Part shown: piece by piece, positions 15,669 through 26,100 of the stretch
How positions within the stretch are numbered: position 1 is the stretch's first letter
Layout: the number at the start of each line of letters is the position of its first letter
Origin: JBGRPZ01 sp041725955
Lineage (GTDB): Bacteria; Bacteroidota; Bacteroidia; Bacteroidales; JBGRPZ01
Direction: 5' to 3'
Length of the DNA: 64,000 nucleotides
NCBI GenBank assembly: GCA_041725955.1
Contig: JBGRQE010000001.1
Span: 98,165-162,164, forward strand
Notes under the pieces: generated by a model
Databases searched by the model: none
What the model was told of the DNA's origin: nothing
What the model saw: only the letters and a program-made list of their open reading frames with translations
Translations under genes and position numbers: made by a program

Positions 15669-16007
15669 ATGGAATCTAAAAGACAACAGAAAGTAGCGAA
15701 ACAAATCCAAAGAGATTTGGGTGAAATCTTTCAGGAAGAAGCAAGACTTTATTTCAGAAATGCTTTGATAACAGTTACCAAAGTAAATATTTCTAGAGAT
15801 TTGTCAGTGGCGAAGATTAATTTGAGTTTATTTTCTACTGAAGATAAACAGGAATTGCTTGATGAAATAAAAGAAAGAGCAAAGGAAATACGTCATAAAT
15901 TGGCTGCTAGGGTAAAGCATCAATTACGTATTGTACCTCAATTGTTGTTCTATGAAGATGATTCTCTTGATTATATCGATAATATCGAAAATTTATTGAA
16001 GGAGTAA
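15669..16007 (+). CDS. rbfA: Ribosome-binding factor A
   Basis: Assembly factor for the 30S subunit that helps mature the 16S rRNA 5-prime end and aids cold growth. The 112-residue protein is a single KH-like domain: MESKRQQKVAKQIQRDLGEI, then ITVTKVNISRDLSVAKINLS and LRIVPQLLFYEDDSLDY, all typical of RbfA. The open frame extends upstream to 15576, but the extra 31 residues are hydrophobic and unlike the family, and the -7 box overlaps them. ATG at 15669 is therefore chosen. Methyltransferase and LolC/E-like genes follow on the same strand. Confidence 0.93.
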   Translation: MESKRQQKVAKQIQRDLGEIFQEEARLYFRNALITVTKVNISRDLSVAKINLSLFSTEDKQELLDEIKERAKEIRHKLAARVKHQLRIVPQLLFYEDDSLDYIDNIENLLKE

Positions 16008-16031
16008 AACACACAAAAGGAATATATTCAC

Positions 16032-16853
16032 ATGCAGTACGACCCAATCAAACGAAGTCTGGGGAAGGTTTTTAATACTACTCCCATTCTTCGTAAATCA
16101 TTTTATAAGCTATTAGATTTACTGTTGTTGCGAACTTGGCATATTCGTAAAGAAATTCGAAAATGGGAAAAAGGTACCCCTAAAGAATTGTCAATTCTTG
16201 ATGCAGGAAGTGGTTTTGGCCAATATGTATTTTATTTAGCTTCAAGATGCAAGTCGTGGAAGGTATTGGGGCTGGATGTTAAAGAAGAGCAGATTGCCGA
16301 CTGCAATTCTTTCTTCAATAAAATAGGACTGCATAATGCACATTTCCAAAAAGGAGATTTGACAAAATATCAAAGTCCATTGGCTTTTGATATGGTTTTA
16401 TGTGTCGATGTTATGGAGCATATTGAGGAAGATGTTGAAGTGTTGAAAAACTTTCATGCTTCCTTAAAGCCAGGAGGTATGGTTTTGATTTCTACCCCAT
16501 CAGATCAGGGAGGCTCCGACGTGCATGATCATGATCATAGTGATGATGGAGAACATTCGTTTATCGATGAGCACGTTCGTGATGGTTATAATATTCAAGA
16601 AATCAAAGATAAATTTAAGCAAGCAGGATTTTCAAAATCAGAGGTATATTATCAATATGGATGGCCAGGGAAGATTTCATGGCGACTATCAATGAAATAC
16701 CCCATATTGATGCTAAATAAATCGCGTTTATCTTTTATAATTTTACCATTCTATTATTTGTTGACTTTTCCTATATCCTTACTATTTAATTATTTTGATG
16801 TTATTGGTAAGTTTAAAACAGGAACAGGATTAATTGCAAAGGCTTGGAAATAA
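16032..16853 (+). CDS. Class I SAM-dependent methyltransferase
   Basis: A 273-residue methyltransferase. Motif I for SAM binding is LDAGSGFGQYV (about 57-67). A second acidic SAM contact is in VLGLDVKEEQ, and the post-motif region is MVLCVDVMEHIEED. The fold resembles the Methyltransf_11/UbiE group. A C-terminal hydrophobic stretch (FIILPFYYLLTFPISLLFNYF, in two parts) suggests membrane attachment and a lipid or envelope substrate. A histidine-aspartate-rich loop (DVHDHDHSDDGEH) is unusual and could bind metal. It lies 25 bp after rbfA. The substrate is unknown. Confidence 0.78.
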   Translation: MQYDPIKRSLGKVFNTTPILRKSFYKLLDLLLLRTWHIRKEIRKWEKGTPKELSILDAGSGFGQYVFYLASRCKSWKVLGLDVKEEQIADCNSFFNKIGLHNAHFQKGDLTKYQSPLAFDMVLCVDVMEHIEEDVEVLKNFHASLKPGGMVLISTPSDQGGSDVHDHDHSDDGEHSFIDEHVRDGYNIQEIKDKFKQAGFSKSEVYYQYGWPGKISWRLSMKYPILMLNKSRLSFIILPFYYLLTFPISLLFNYFDVIGKFKTGTGLIAKAWK

Positions 16854-16954
16854 TTTATTCGATAAATTCTTTGTTATTATCGCTCGTTAAAGCAAGTTGG
16901 AAGCTTCTGTTTTGATTGTGCCTTAACCAAATTATTAATATAAAAATATAAGAT

Positions 16955-18187
16955 TTGAATTTTCCGTTTTTTGTTGCTAAACGTTATCTGATTTCAAAGA
17001 AATCTTTGAATATTATCAATGTGATTTCGGGTATTGCATTGGTAGGTGTTGCTATTGTATCGGCAGCAATGATTATAGTTTTGTCGGCAATGAACGGCAT
17101 CGTCAATACTTTATCTAATCAATATAGTGCATTCGATTCAGATTTACTAATAACTCCGTCTCAAGGAAAGACAATTAATTATAGTGACTTTCCAAAAGAA
17201 AAGATTTTGGCCTTGGATGGCGTAGAGTCTTTACAGCAAGTTGTTTCTGAAGATGCTCTGTTTAAGTTTAAAGATCGTCAGTTAATTGGTAGAGTAAAAG
17301 GTGTAGGGCCTCGATATGGTAAGGTATCAGGGATTGACACTTTGGTTATTGATGGTCGTTATCTTCTTAAGGATGATGAAGGTAGAGGTTTTTTGTATGT
17401 AGGAGCAGGAATGGCAGCAAACTTGGGACTTTCTCCTGGGTTTACTTCCCCTCCAGTTTCGATCTATCTACCCAAGAGAGGTACTGATCAGATTGGATCA
17501 TTGAATAATGCTTTTAATTATAGAAGTTTACGTCCTTCAGGTGTGTTTTCTATATCTTCTGATATAGATAATAATATGATAGTAGCTCCGATTTCTGATG
17601 TTAAATCTTTATTGGATTATAAAAATGAGGATACTTCTATAGAGATTTTTGTTAAACCCTCGGCATCCGTCTCCAGAGTGAAATCTAAAATTAAAGAGAT
17701 TCTTGGTCAGAAGTATTTGATTAGAGATATTTTGGAGCAACATGAATTGGAATATAAAGTTTTTAAGTCGGAAAAATTATTTGCATTTATTATTCTGAGT
17801 TTTATCCTATTGGTAGCTAGCTTTAATATTACAGGAGCCTTAATGATGTTGATTATTGAAAAACAAGATGATTTAAGGGTGCTGTTTTCCTTAGGGGCAC
17901 AAAAGAAAATATTGAGACGTATTTTCTTATTCGAAGGAATGACTATTGTTGTTGTTGGATGTATGTTAGGATTGGTGCTGGGAAGTTTGCTTGTTTTTCT
18001 GCAAAAAACCTTTGGTTTAATCTCTTTAGATAATGATCCCGCATCCTATTTTCCAAATGCCTATCCTGTAGCTTTCCTTTGGAGTGATGTGTTGATGATT
18101 GTATTATCTGTGATTGTTATTGGGTTTATTTGTACATTAATATCAGTATTGAGAGTTTCTGGACGGTTTCAATTTTATGTAAAGTAA
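16955..18187 (+). CDS. LolC/LolE-like ABC transporter permease (FtsX/MacB type)
   Basis: Membrane subunit of an ABC system of the lipoprotein-release/MacB type, 410 residues. The pattern is one N-terminal helix (about 22-46), a large periplasmic domain (about 50-265), and three helices (about 272-295, 320-345, 372-398). This is the FtsX-domain layout. The opening NFPFFVAKRYLISKKS matches the family in Bacteroidota, where such a permease is commonly found near rbfA. The frame starts at TTG 16955 and no ATG precedes the conserved start. The ATPase subunit is not in this window, so it must be encoded elsewhere. It probably transfers lipoproteins to the outer membrane. Confidence 0.83.
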   Translation: MNFPFFVAKRYLISKKSLNIINVISGIALVGVAIVSAAMIIVLSAMNGIVNTLSNQYSAFDSDLLITPSQGKTINYSDFPKEKILALDGVESLQQVVSEDALFKFKDRQLIGRVKGVGPRYGKVSGIDTLVIDGRYLLKDDEGRGFLYVGAGMAANLGLSPGFTSPPVSIYLPKRGTDQIGSLNNAFNYRSLRPSGVFSISSDIDNNMIVAPISDVKSLLDYKNEDTSIEIFVKPSASVSRVKSKIKEILGQKYLIRDILEQHELEYKVFKSEKLFAFIILSFILLVASFNITGALMMLIIEKQDDLRVLFSLGAQKKILRRIFLFEGMTIVVVGCMLGLVLGSLLVFLQKTFGLISLDNDPASYFPNAYPVAFLWSDVLMIVLSVIVIGFICTLISVLRVSGRFQFYVK

Positions 18188-18210
18188 GGGTGTAGTGCCT
18201 TTCTTTTTTT
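18186..18210 (+). terminator. Weak terminator after the LolC/E-like gene
   Basis: AAGG (18186-18189) pairs with CCTT (18198-18201) over an 8-base loop, then a T-rich run to 18210. The stem is short, so support is limited. Confidence 0.35.
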
Positions 18211-18490
18211 GACTTCCTCTGTTTTTTACTAATTCATAGAGCTGTTTGTTTTGGGGTAAAGAAGGTGTGTATAGCGCTTTTTAATATAACTCAATTCGTT
18301 TTTGTTTTGGACATACAGTCATATGACTTTTATTCTGTGTTTTATCGATAAAAAGTTACCTTTTTTTTCTACATTTGACCCTGATTCAGTTTAAAAAGTA
18401 GTTTATAGCTGCTGTTGTAATCAAACTGCAATCAAGGGGGACAAGTTCAGAATAAATAGGATGACATAAAATGTATCAAAAAACTTTTTT
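18188..18490 (+). other. Intergenic region with promoter for the gingipain-like pair
   Basis: 303 bp without a gene. It contains a weak terminator at the left end and an exact -7 box TACATTTG at 18370-18377, which would give the protease transcript an untranslated leader of about 110 bases. Confidence 0.5.
18370..18377 (+). promoter_or_regulatory. Putative -7 box of the C25 protease gene
   Basis: TACATTTG matches TAnnTTTG fully, 113 bases before the ATG at 18491. A -33 element is not clear. Confidence 0.45.
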
Positions 18491-21400
18491 ATGAAGAGAG
18501 GAATTTTACACTCATTTAAATTTCTTAGTTTGTTGGTTGTGTTGTTATGTTTGGGAGGAACATTACAAGCACAGCAAATTAATCTTAACCGTGATGGATT
18601 AACACAGTTAAGTTCCCAAAACCTTAATGACTGGAATATTTCATTTAAAAATGAAATCGCAAATCTTAGTGTAAACAAAATTAAAACCAGCAGAAGAGCA
18701 TTTGTTCGACTTTCTGCTGCAGGTTATGTAAAAACAGGAAAACCTGGATATCCAGAGCTTCCTTCAAAACGTGAAATTATTGAAATACCTTTAGGTGCAA
18801 CTCCTAAGGTAAGAATCAAAGATTTTAATGTAAAAGAGATTTCTTTGGAGGATTATTCAAATGGAATGAAAATTATTCCTGCTCAACCTCCAATGTTTAA
18901 AAGCTCAGATTTTCAGGATTTTGTCTATAATAAAGAGGCTTATAAAATCGATGAATTTAATGTAAGCGAGCTTGTTGAGATTAAAACTCTTGGAATTATG
19001 CGCGGTAGCCGATTGGCATTACTTAGCATTAATCCTGTGCGTTATAACCCTTTAACCAACACCATAAAGGTGTTTGAAGATATTGAGTTTGATATAATTA
19101 TGGAGGGTGCTGATTTAAAAGCGACCTATGACCTAAAGGCTAGAACTGCTTCAACTGTTTTTGACCAACTTAGACAAAAGATGGTTTTCAATAGTAGAAG
19201 TAAAGCTAATTTCACTAAATATCCTGTGAAGTATGTAATTATTGCAGATAGAAAATTCGAAAATGCATTACAAGACTTTATCTCTTGGAAAATTCAAAAA
19301 GGATTTAATGTAATTACTGCTTATACTGATGAATCGGGTGTTGGAAAAACTACAACTTCTATAAAAGGTTATATAAAGGGTTTGTATGATGCGGGAACAG
19401 ATAAAGATCCTGCTCCATCATATGTGCTTTTTGTTGGTGATGTAGAGCAAATTCCAGCTTTTGAGCCTAAGCAAACTGGTGAGACCGACCGTTTATATTG
19501 TGAATTTACAGGTGATTTATTCCCTGAAATTTATTATGGACGTTTTTCTGTTCAAACCGAAGAGCAATGTCGTGCAATTGTTGAGAAAACATTAATGTAT
19601 GAAAAGTGCAATATGCCTGATAAATCATACCTTAATGATGTATTTATGATTGCAGGTGTTGATAAGGACAAAGCTCCTGTATATGGAAATCCTTCTTTGC
19701 GCTATGGTTTGGAAAACTACTTTAATAAAGAGCATAATTTAGAAGTAGAATCCTATTATTATCCAGAATCGGCAAGTAAACATGAAGAAATACTTGCTGC
19801 TGTTAGTCGTGGAGTTTCTTATTCAAACTATACTGCCCATTGTACTCCAAAAGGTTGGGGCGATCCTGCATTTGAGGTTCAAGATGTTGATAAGCTAACC
19901 AATAAAGACAAATATGGATTATTGGTAGGTAACTGTTGTTCTTCATCTGAGTTTGCTCAAGATGAAGCTTTCAGTGAAAAACTTACCCGTACAGCTCAAA
20001 AAGGTGCATGGGGTTATATTGGAGCTTCTAATTCATCATTATGGGATGAAGATTTTTACTGGAGTGTTGGTTTATGTGAGATAGGAAATGGTACTCCAAA
20101 ATACAATGAGTCTGGCCTAGGGTTATGGGATCGTTTGTTTCATGAAAATGGAGAAACTTTCGAAAAGTGGTATGTAACTGGTGGTCAAATGCTTTTTGCA
20201 GGAAACCTATCTGTAACCGCATCAGGATCTGAGTATACAAAATATTATTGGGATATCTATAATATGGTAGGAGATCCTTCAACTATGGTTTATTTAGGAA
20301 TTCCAGAGCCTATTACTGCTGTTTATGAGGAAACTATTAATCAGTCTTCAAATATTTTAGAAGTAAAAACTGAGCCTTATGGTTATATCGGTGTAAGTAA
20401 GGGAACTACTCTATATGGAGCTGCTTTAGCAGATAAAGATGGTTTTGCTGTAGTGCCTTTAAAAGGACTTAATGATTTGGGAAAAGTTAAGGTTACTATT
20501 ACAGCACAAAATAAAGAACCTTTTGTTGGTGAACTTACAGTAAAAATTGCTGATGGCCCATATGTAGTTATGGAAAAATATACCATAATAGATAAAGATG
20601 CAAATAATAATGGTGTTGTTGAATTTGGCGAAACTATAAAGTTTGATCTGGATCTTAAAAATTATGGTAATAAAGAAGCTACTGGATTGAAATTGGAATT
20701 AACATCTGAAGATCAATTTATAGATATAAAGAAATCGACTATCGACTTTGATAATATCACTCCAGGAACTTTGGCTTCAATGAAAGATCTGTTTGAAGTG
20801 AAGATATCTGAACTGGTACCCAACAATCATGAGGCAAGATTGAAAATGAAAATTACATGTGATCAACAGGAATGGACTAGTTGGCTTATATTGCATTGTA
20901 AATCAGTTGATTTTGTTACCAAGCCATATGTTATTACTGAAGAGATTGAAGGTGATGGTGATGGCCAACCTGATAATGGAGAAAAAATTCGTCTAAGAAT
21001 TAGTATTGATAATCAGGGTGAAGCTGCTATTGATGACGTTACTGCAAAATTGGATTTGAAGGAAACCGAATTTGCAAGTATTAGTAATCCTGTTTATAAA
21101 ATTGCACATATTGGTGCTAAGGAATTGGTGGAAGTAATTTTCGATCTTGAAATTGCAAGTAAGTGTCCAATGGGTAAAGCCATTGATTTTAAAGTCACTT
21201 ATTCTAAAGGTGATATAAGTATTGAAAAAGAATACTTTATAAAAATAGGAGCTACAATTGAAGATTTTGAAACTGGCGATTTCTCATTGATGCCATGGAA
21301 AAATTATGGAAATAAAGAATGGGTTATTGCTGATGGAGGTCCTGATGGATCAAAAAAGTATGCCTATACTAAACTTGTAAATAGTTCTACCAATTCGATA

Positions 21401-23062
21401 ATGGAAGTAGACTTTGAAGCAGGTAGAGATGACTTTATAAGTTTTGATGTGAAGTTTTCTACTGAAGAAGATTACGATTATTTAACCTTCTATGTGGATA
21501 ATACTTTAGTTAGAAGCTGGTCGGGAGAAATGGATTGGGTACATGTAAAATATCCAATTAAAAAAGGAAAGCACAACTTTAAATGGGAATTTGAACGTGA
21601 TTGGGCAGGAGGATATGGCGAAAATGCTGTTGGTATTGATAATATAGCTTTTCCTGTGCCAAAACCTACTGATGGTCCATTGATTAAGTTCTTAAAAGCA
21701 GAAGTCAATCTTGCCGGTGATACTTATGTATGTCAAGGGAAAGATTTTGGTATAAACTTTAAAGTAAAAAGTTTAGGTACAGAAACTGCGTCAGGATTAA
21801 AAATAGAATTAAAATCTGATGATTCTGATTTGATACCTGTCGTTTCAGAATATACTTTAGGTGATTTGGAAGTTGGTGAATCTATAGAAAAATCGGATGA
21901 ACTTAAATTCAAGTTATCAAAAACCTACCCGAATGATAAAGAAATTCCTGCTAAGATAATTGTTACTGATGGAACCAATTCATGGGAAAAGGTAATTATT
22001 ATTAAAGGTAAAGCTATTATTCTGGATGCAGGGAATTTCCTTAAGATTGATGATGCTGAAGGGAATAAAAATAGACAATTAGATCCGGGAGAGACTGCAA
22101 ATATTACATTTTCTGTAGTCAATAATGGTGAAGCAGGGCTGAAAGATGTAAATTTAGATGCGTTACTCAGCTGTGATAATTTAAGTGTTGAAATTTTAGA
22201 GAAAGATGCTAGAATTACTTCTTTGGTTATAGGAGAAGAAGAAAAAGTGACCTTCAAAGTGAAAATAGGCGATGATATTAAAGATTTTGATGAGCTAGAT
22301 TTCAATCTGAAAGTATTTAATGATAACTTTGAAGGTGATGTTCCTTTTAAATTTATTGCTGGATTGAATGTGGAAGACTTTGAAAGTCAAAAAATTTCAC
22401 CATATTTATGGCAGAAATCGGGTAATAAAAATTGGGAAATTGTTGCAGGTGGTTTAGGTAGTTCTAAGTATCTGGCACAAGCTGAATTAGACGATGCCAA
22501 TCAAATGGCTGTTTTGGAGCTGGTAGGTAATTTTATTGAAGGAAAAAAAATGTCTTTTGATTTTAAAGCAGATCTTGATAGAGATTTTGCCTCATTTGAA
22601 TTTCGTGTTGATGATATCTTGAAAGGAAAATGGAATAGTGCAAAAGATTGGAAAAAGATGAAATTTAGAGTTCCTGCCGGAGAACATCGTTTGACTTTTA
22701 AGCTAAGCAGTACTGATAATAAACCTACTAAACCTCAAATTATACAAATCGATAATATTGTGCTTCCTATAGCTCAAAAAGTTGGTGTTGAGCGTATAGA
22801 GAATTGTGTAACTAATGTTTCGATTTATCCAAATCCTGCGAAAGATCATGTTAACATTTCTTATGAGAATAAGAAGCAAGCTGAAATTTCGATTCTGATA
22901 TATAACTCGTTGGGACAATTGGTTAAAGAATCTGCACAAGGTGTTAAATTTGTAGGAGAGCATGAACTACAATTTTCATTGGAAAATATGCTTCCTGGAG
23001 CTTATCAATGTGTGATTAAGGTTGGAGAAGTAAAAATTGTCCAGAAACTTATTGTTCAGTAG
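18491..23062 (+). CDS. Secreted C25 cysteine peptidase, Kgp-like, with T9SS sorting domain
   Basis: A 1523-residue cell-surface or secreted gingipain-family protease. Order: signal peptide (1-28, ending LGGTLQAQ), C25 propeptide (about 30-230), and peptidase domain (about 240-610). The catalytic His450 is in NYTAHCTPKGWGDP and the catalytic Cys483 is the second Cys of VGNCCSSSEF. The 33-residue spacing is the same, ungapped, as I recall for Kgp. After this come CARDB/Ig-like modules (such as ENGEKIRLRISIDNQGE), two cleaved-adhesin/MAM-like beta modules (about 920-1055 and 1295-1425), and a T9SS type A sorting domain from about 1440 (SIYPNPAKDHVNISY). Oddity: the usual GHG around the histidine is AHC. 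A hairpin separates it from the next protease gene. Confidence 0.9.
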   Translation: MKRGILHSFKFLSLLVVLLCLGGTLQAQQINLNRDGLTQLSSQNLNDWNISFKNEIANLSVNKIKTSRRAFVRLSAAGYVKTGKPGYPELPSKREIIEIPLGATPKVRIKDFNVKEISLEDYSNGMKIIPAQPPMFKSSDFQDFVYNKEAYKIDEFNVSELVEIKTLGIMRGSRLALLSINPVRYNPLTNTIKVFEDIEFDIIMEGADLKATYDLKARTASTVFDQLRQKMVFNSRSKANFTKYPVKYVIIADRKFENALQDFISWKIQKGFNVITAYTDESGVGKTTTSIKGYIKGLYDAGTDKDPAPSYVLFVGDVEQIPAFEPKQTGETDRLYCEFTGDLFPEIYYGRFSVQTEEQCRAIVEKTLMYEKCNMPDKSYLNDVFMIAGVDKDKAPVYGNPSLRYGLENYFNKEHNLEVESYYYPESASKHEEILAAVSRGVSYSNYTAHCTPKGWGDPAFEVQDVDKLTNKDKYGLLVGNCCSSSEFAQDEAFSEKLTRTAQKGAWGYIGASNSSLWDEDFYWSVGLCEIGNGTPKYNESGLGLWDRLFHENGETFEKWYVTGGQMLFAGNLSVTASGSEYTKYYWDIYNMVGDPSTMVYLGIPEPITAVYEETINQSSNILEVKTEPYGYIGVSKGTTLYGAALADKDGFAVVPLKGLNDLGKVKVTITAQNKEPFVGELTVKIADGPYVVMEKYTIIDKDANNNGVVEFGETIKFDLDLKNYGNKEATGLKLELTSEDQFIDIKKSTIDFDNITPGTLASMKDLFEVKISELVPNNHEARLKMKITCDQQEWTSWLILHCKSVDFVTKPYVITEEIEGDGDGQPDNGEKIRLRISIDNQGEAAIDDVTAKLDLKETEFASISNPVYKIAHIGAKELVEVIFDLEIASKCPMGKAIDFKVTYSKGDISIEKEYFIKIGATIEDFETGDFSLMPWKNYGNKEWVIADGGPDGSKKYAYTKLVNSSTNSIMEVDFEAGRDDFISFDVKFSTEEDYDYLTFYVDNTLVRSWSGEMDWVHVKYPIKKGKHNFKWEFERDWAGGYGENAVGIDNIAFPVPKPTDGPLIKFLKAEVNLAGDTYVCQGKDFGINFKVKSLGTETASGLKIELKSDDSDLIPVVSEYTLGDLEVGESIEKSDELKFKLSKTYPNDKEIPAKIIVTDGTNSWEKVIIIKGKAIILDAGNFLKIDDAEGNKNRQLDPGETANITFSVVNNGEAGLKDVNLDALLSCDNLSVEILEKDARITSLVIGEEEKVTFKVKIGDDIKDFDELDFNLKVFNDNFEGDVPFKFIAGLNVEDFESQKISPYLWQKSGNKNWEIVAGGLGSSKYLAQAELDDANQMAVLELVGNFIEGKKMSFDFKADLDRDFASFEFRVDDILKGKWNSAKDWKKMKFRVPAGEHRLTFKLSSTDNKPTKPQIIQIDNIVLPIAQKVGVERIENCVTNVSIYPNPAKDHVNISYENKKQAEISILIYNSLGQLVKESAQGVKFVGEHELQFSLENMLPGAYQCVIKVGEVKIVQKLIVQ

Positions 23063-23086
23063 TAACTTATTAAAGTATACTGCAAA

Positions 23087-23130
23087 AGGGTTTTCCTGAT
23101 TTTCAGGGAAACCCTAATGTTGTTCTTTTT
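23087..23130 (+). terminator. Hairpin between the two C25 protease genes
   Basis: AGGGTTTTCCTGA (23087-23099) pairs with TCAGGGAAACCCT (23103-23115), with one wobble and a 3-base loop. An interrupted T-rich tail follows to 23130. It is either a partial terminator lowering expression of the second gene or a processing hairpin. Confidence 0.65.
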
Positions 23131-23148
23131 ACAAACCAAAGTGATATT

Positions 23149-26100
23149 ATGAGAAGGTTGTTATGCATTGTTTTGGCCTTTCTTTTTGGAGTGAATGTAA
23201 AGGCCTCTGAAGATTGGAAAGTAAAATATCGTGAAGAGAGTAAAGTTTTGCAATTGGAATTTAGTGTTGCGAACTTTAAACTTGAAAAAATTCTTGCAAG
23301 TGGTAAGGAATTTTCCAAACTGAATTTTGAAGGAGGGGTGGTTTTAGATAAAAAGGGATTTGCAAAATTACCTTATGTGCATGCTTCATTGCAGATAGAT
23401 GATTTAAGTGGTTATAAACTTAAAGTTAGAGCTACCGAATTTGAAGAAATACAATTAGAATATCCTTTGTTGCCTTCTAAGGGTAAGTTAACCCGTGACA
23501 GAAAACCATCAACAATTCCTTATGAGGTTAGTGATGCTTCTTTGGTCGATAGTTGGTACCCTTTGGAATTATGTAAAACTTCAGATCCTTTTATCTTCAG
23601 AGATATAAGAGGAATTAATGTATATTTTAGTCCTTTTCAGTATAATGGTTTAAAAAAGAAACTTAGAATTTGTAAAAAAGCTGTTATAGAACTTGTTCCA
23701 ACAAAAGGTAATGGTAAAAATCCATTAATCAATAAGTTGAATGTACAGGTTAAAGACATGAAAGGTGCATATAAAAGTATCTTTATAAATTCTGAAAATA
23801 ATACTCGTAAAAAGCGACTTTCTGTTCAGGAAAATGGTAGTATCTTGGTTTTAACTCCAGCAAAATATGATGAAGCTATTCAGCCATATATTACTTGGAA
23901 AATAGAAAAAGGTTTTAAGGTTTATAAAGAGATTGTACCTGTAAAAGCTTTGGTTAAAGAGAATATTAAAAAGCAGTTTAAAGATCATAATGATATTCTT
24001 TATGTATTATTGGTTGGTGATTGGGATGATATTCGTTCGGAAACCAATGGAGTTATAAAGAATGTTCCCACCGACCCCATGTTGGGCTGTGTTGTTGGTG
24101 ACGACTATTATCCAGACTTAAGTGTTGGTAGGTTTTCCATAAATTCTCCAGAGGAATTAGGTGTGATGGTAAATAAAGTCATTAACTACGAAAAAAATCC
24201 TCAAGGAGATTTCTATAAAAGTGCATTGCATATTGCTTCGTCAGAAGGACCTGGAGATGATGGAGAAATTGATTTTGAACATCAGGAAGTAATCTGGAAT
24301 GAAAAACTAAGTAAGTTTACTTATAATGATCAATATACTTGTTATGAGCCTGATGATAAAAAAGAATATATAAGGAAAGCGCTGAGTGATGGTGTTGGGA
24401 TTATTAACTATTGTGGTCACGGAAATAAAAATACTTGGGTAACTTCAGGCTTCGATATTTCTGAAGTAAATAATCTTTCAAATAATAATATGCTCCCATT
24501 TATTATATCTGTAGCATGTAATAATGGTGATTTCTTTTATGGAGGAGATTGTTTTGCAGAGGCGTGGACGAAAAAAAAGAATGGTGGAGCTATTGCTATG
24601 TTAGCTTCAACTATAGCGCAACCATGGGATCCTCCATTGCGAGGTCAAGATTATTTTAACGACCTGCTTACAGGCGGTTTTAATTACGAAGAATCAGAAA
24701 CAAATGGTACGTCTACTACCGAAGGAAGAACTACTTTTGGATCATTAGTAACCAATGCTTTTGTTTTAATGTATTCGGAATCTAATGCATTGGCAGATTT
24801 GGAAACCATTCAAACTTGGACAACTTTTGGAGATCCTAGCCTTCAAGTGCGTACTGATATAGCAAAGCCTTTGACTATATCAAATAATCTAATTATAAAA
24901 GATCAAATCTTTTCTGCACAGGTAACTTCAAAAGGACAAGTTGTTGAAAATGCATTAGTATCTATTTCTGGTAATGGAAAAATGTTTAGTGCTTATACTG
25001 ATGCTAATGGAAATGTAAATATCAATCATTCTTTTCAAAGTGGTGAAGTGAAATTAGTTGTTACAGGCTTTAATTTAAATACCATTTATAATACTCAAAT
25101 TGTTCATACTGGTGAAGAAGCTATAGTGGCTTTAGACAAATTATATGGTAGTAATAATGAACAAAAACTGAATGTTGGTGAGCAGGTAGATTTAAGCTTG
25201 GATATTACGAACAAAGGTAAGAAAACAGCTGAAAATATTGTTGTTGAATTGTCATCTAAAGATCCAAATATTACTGTTCTTAATTCAACGCTTACAGTTT
25301 CTTCTCTTGAAAGTCTGGAGTTAAAGAAAATTGAAAAGGCTTTTAAAGTAAAAGTGGCAGGTGATTTAACCAATGGCCATATTGTTCAAATGAGATTTGA
25401 TATTTTATCAGATGCATTCACTAATACCGTATACAAAAGTTTTGTTGTAAGAGCTCCTGAAATTAATCTGAAGAATAACTTCCATTTCGAGAATATGGAA
25501 GGTGAAGAAATTTCATTCTTACAAAAAAAATCAACAGTTAAGTTTATTGCTGAAATAGAAAATATTGGAGAGCTGCCTTCTGATTCTTTTACTATTGAGT
25601 TAAAGAATGATGAAAGTGGGTTAAAGATTATAAATAGTCAAAGAACTATTGATGAAATACCTGGAAAGACTGTAGAAACTATTATCTTCAATCTGGAAAT
25701 TGAAGATAAATATTTCCCAAGTGTTCTTACTAAATTTTATTTGCTTGTTGGCTTCGGAGATAAAATAATTTCAGAAGAAATACCTATTCGTATAGATCCT
25801 ATAATTGAAACTTTTGAAAGTCAGGATTTTTCTAAATTAGAATGGGTAATGCAAGGTGATGCCGATTGGATTATTGATAGTCCAGGTGTTAATAAAGAAG
25901 GTTTTTGTGCAAGGTCTGGAAAAATTAAAGATAACCAAACATCTGCATTAACGTTGAATTATAATTGTGTTGGCTCCGACTATATAACATTTTTTGTAAA
26001 AACTTCTTGTGAACCATCATATGATATGCTTAAGTTTTATATTGATAATTTAGAACATAAGATAAGTTGGAGTGGTAAGAATGATTGGGTTGAAGTAAAG

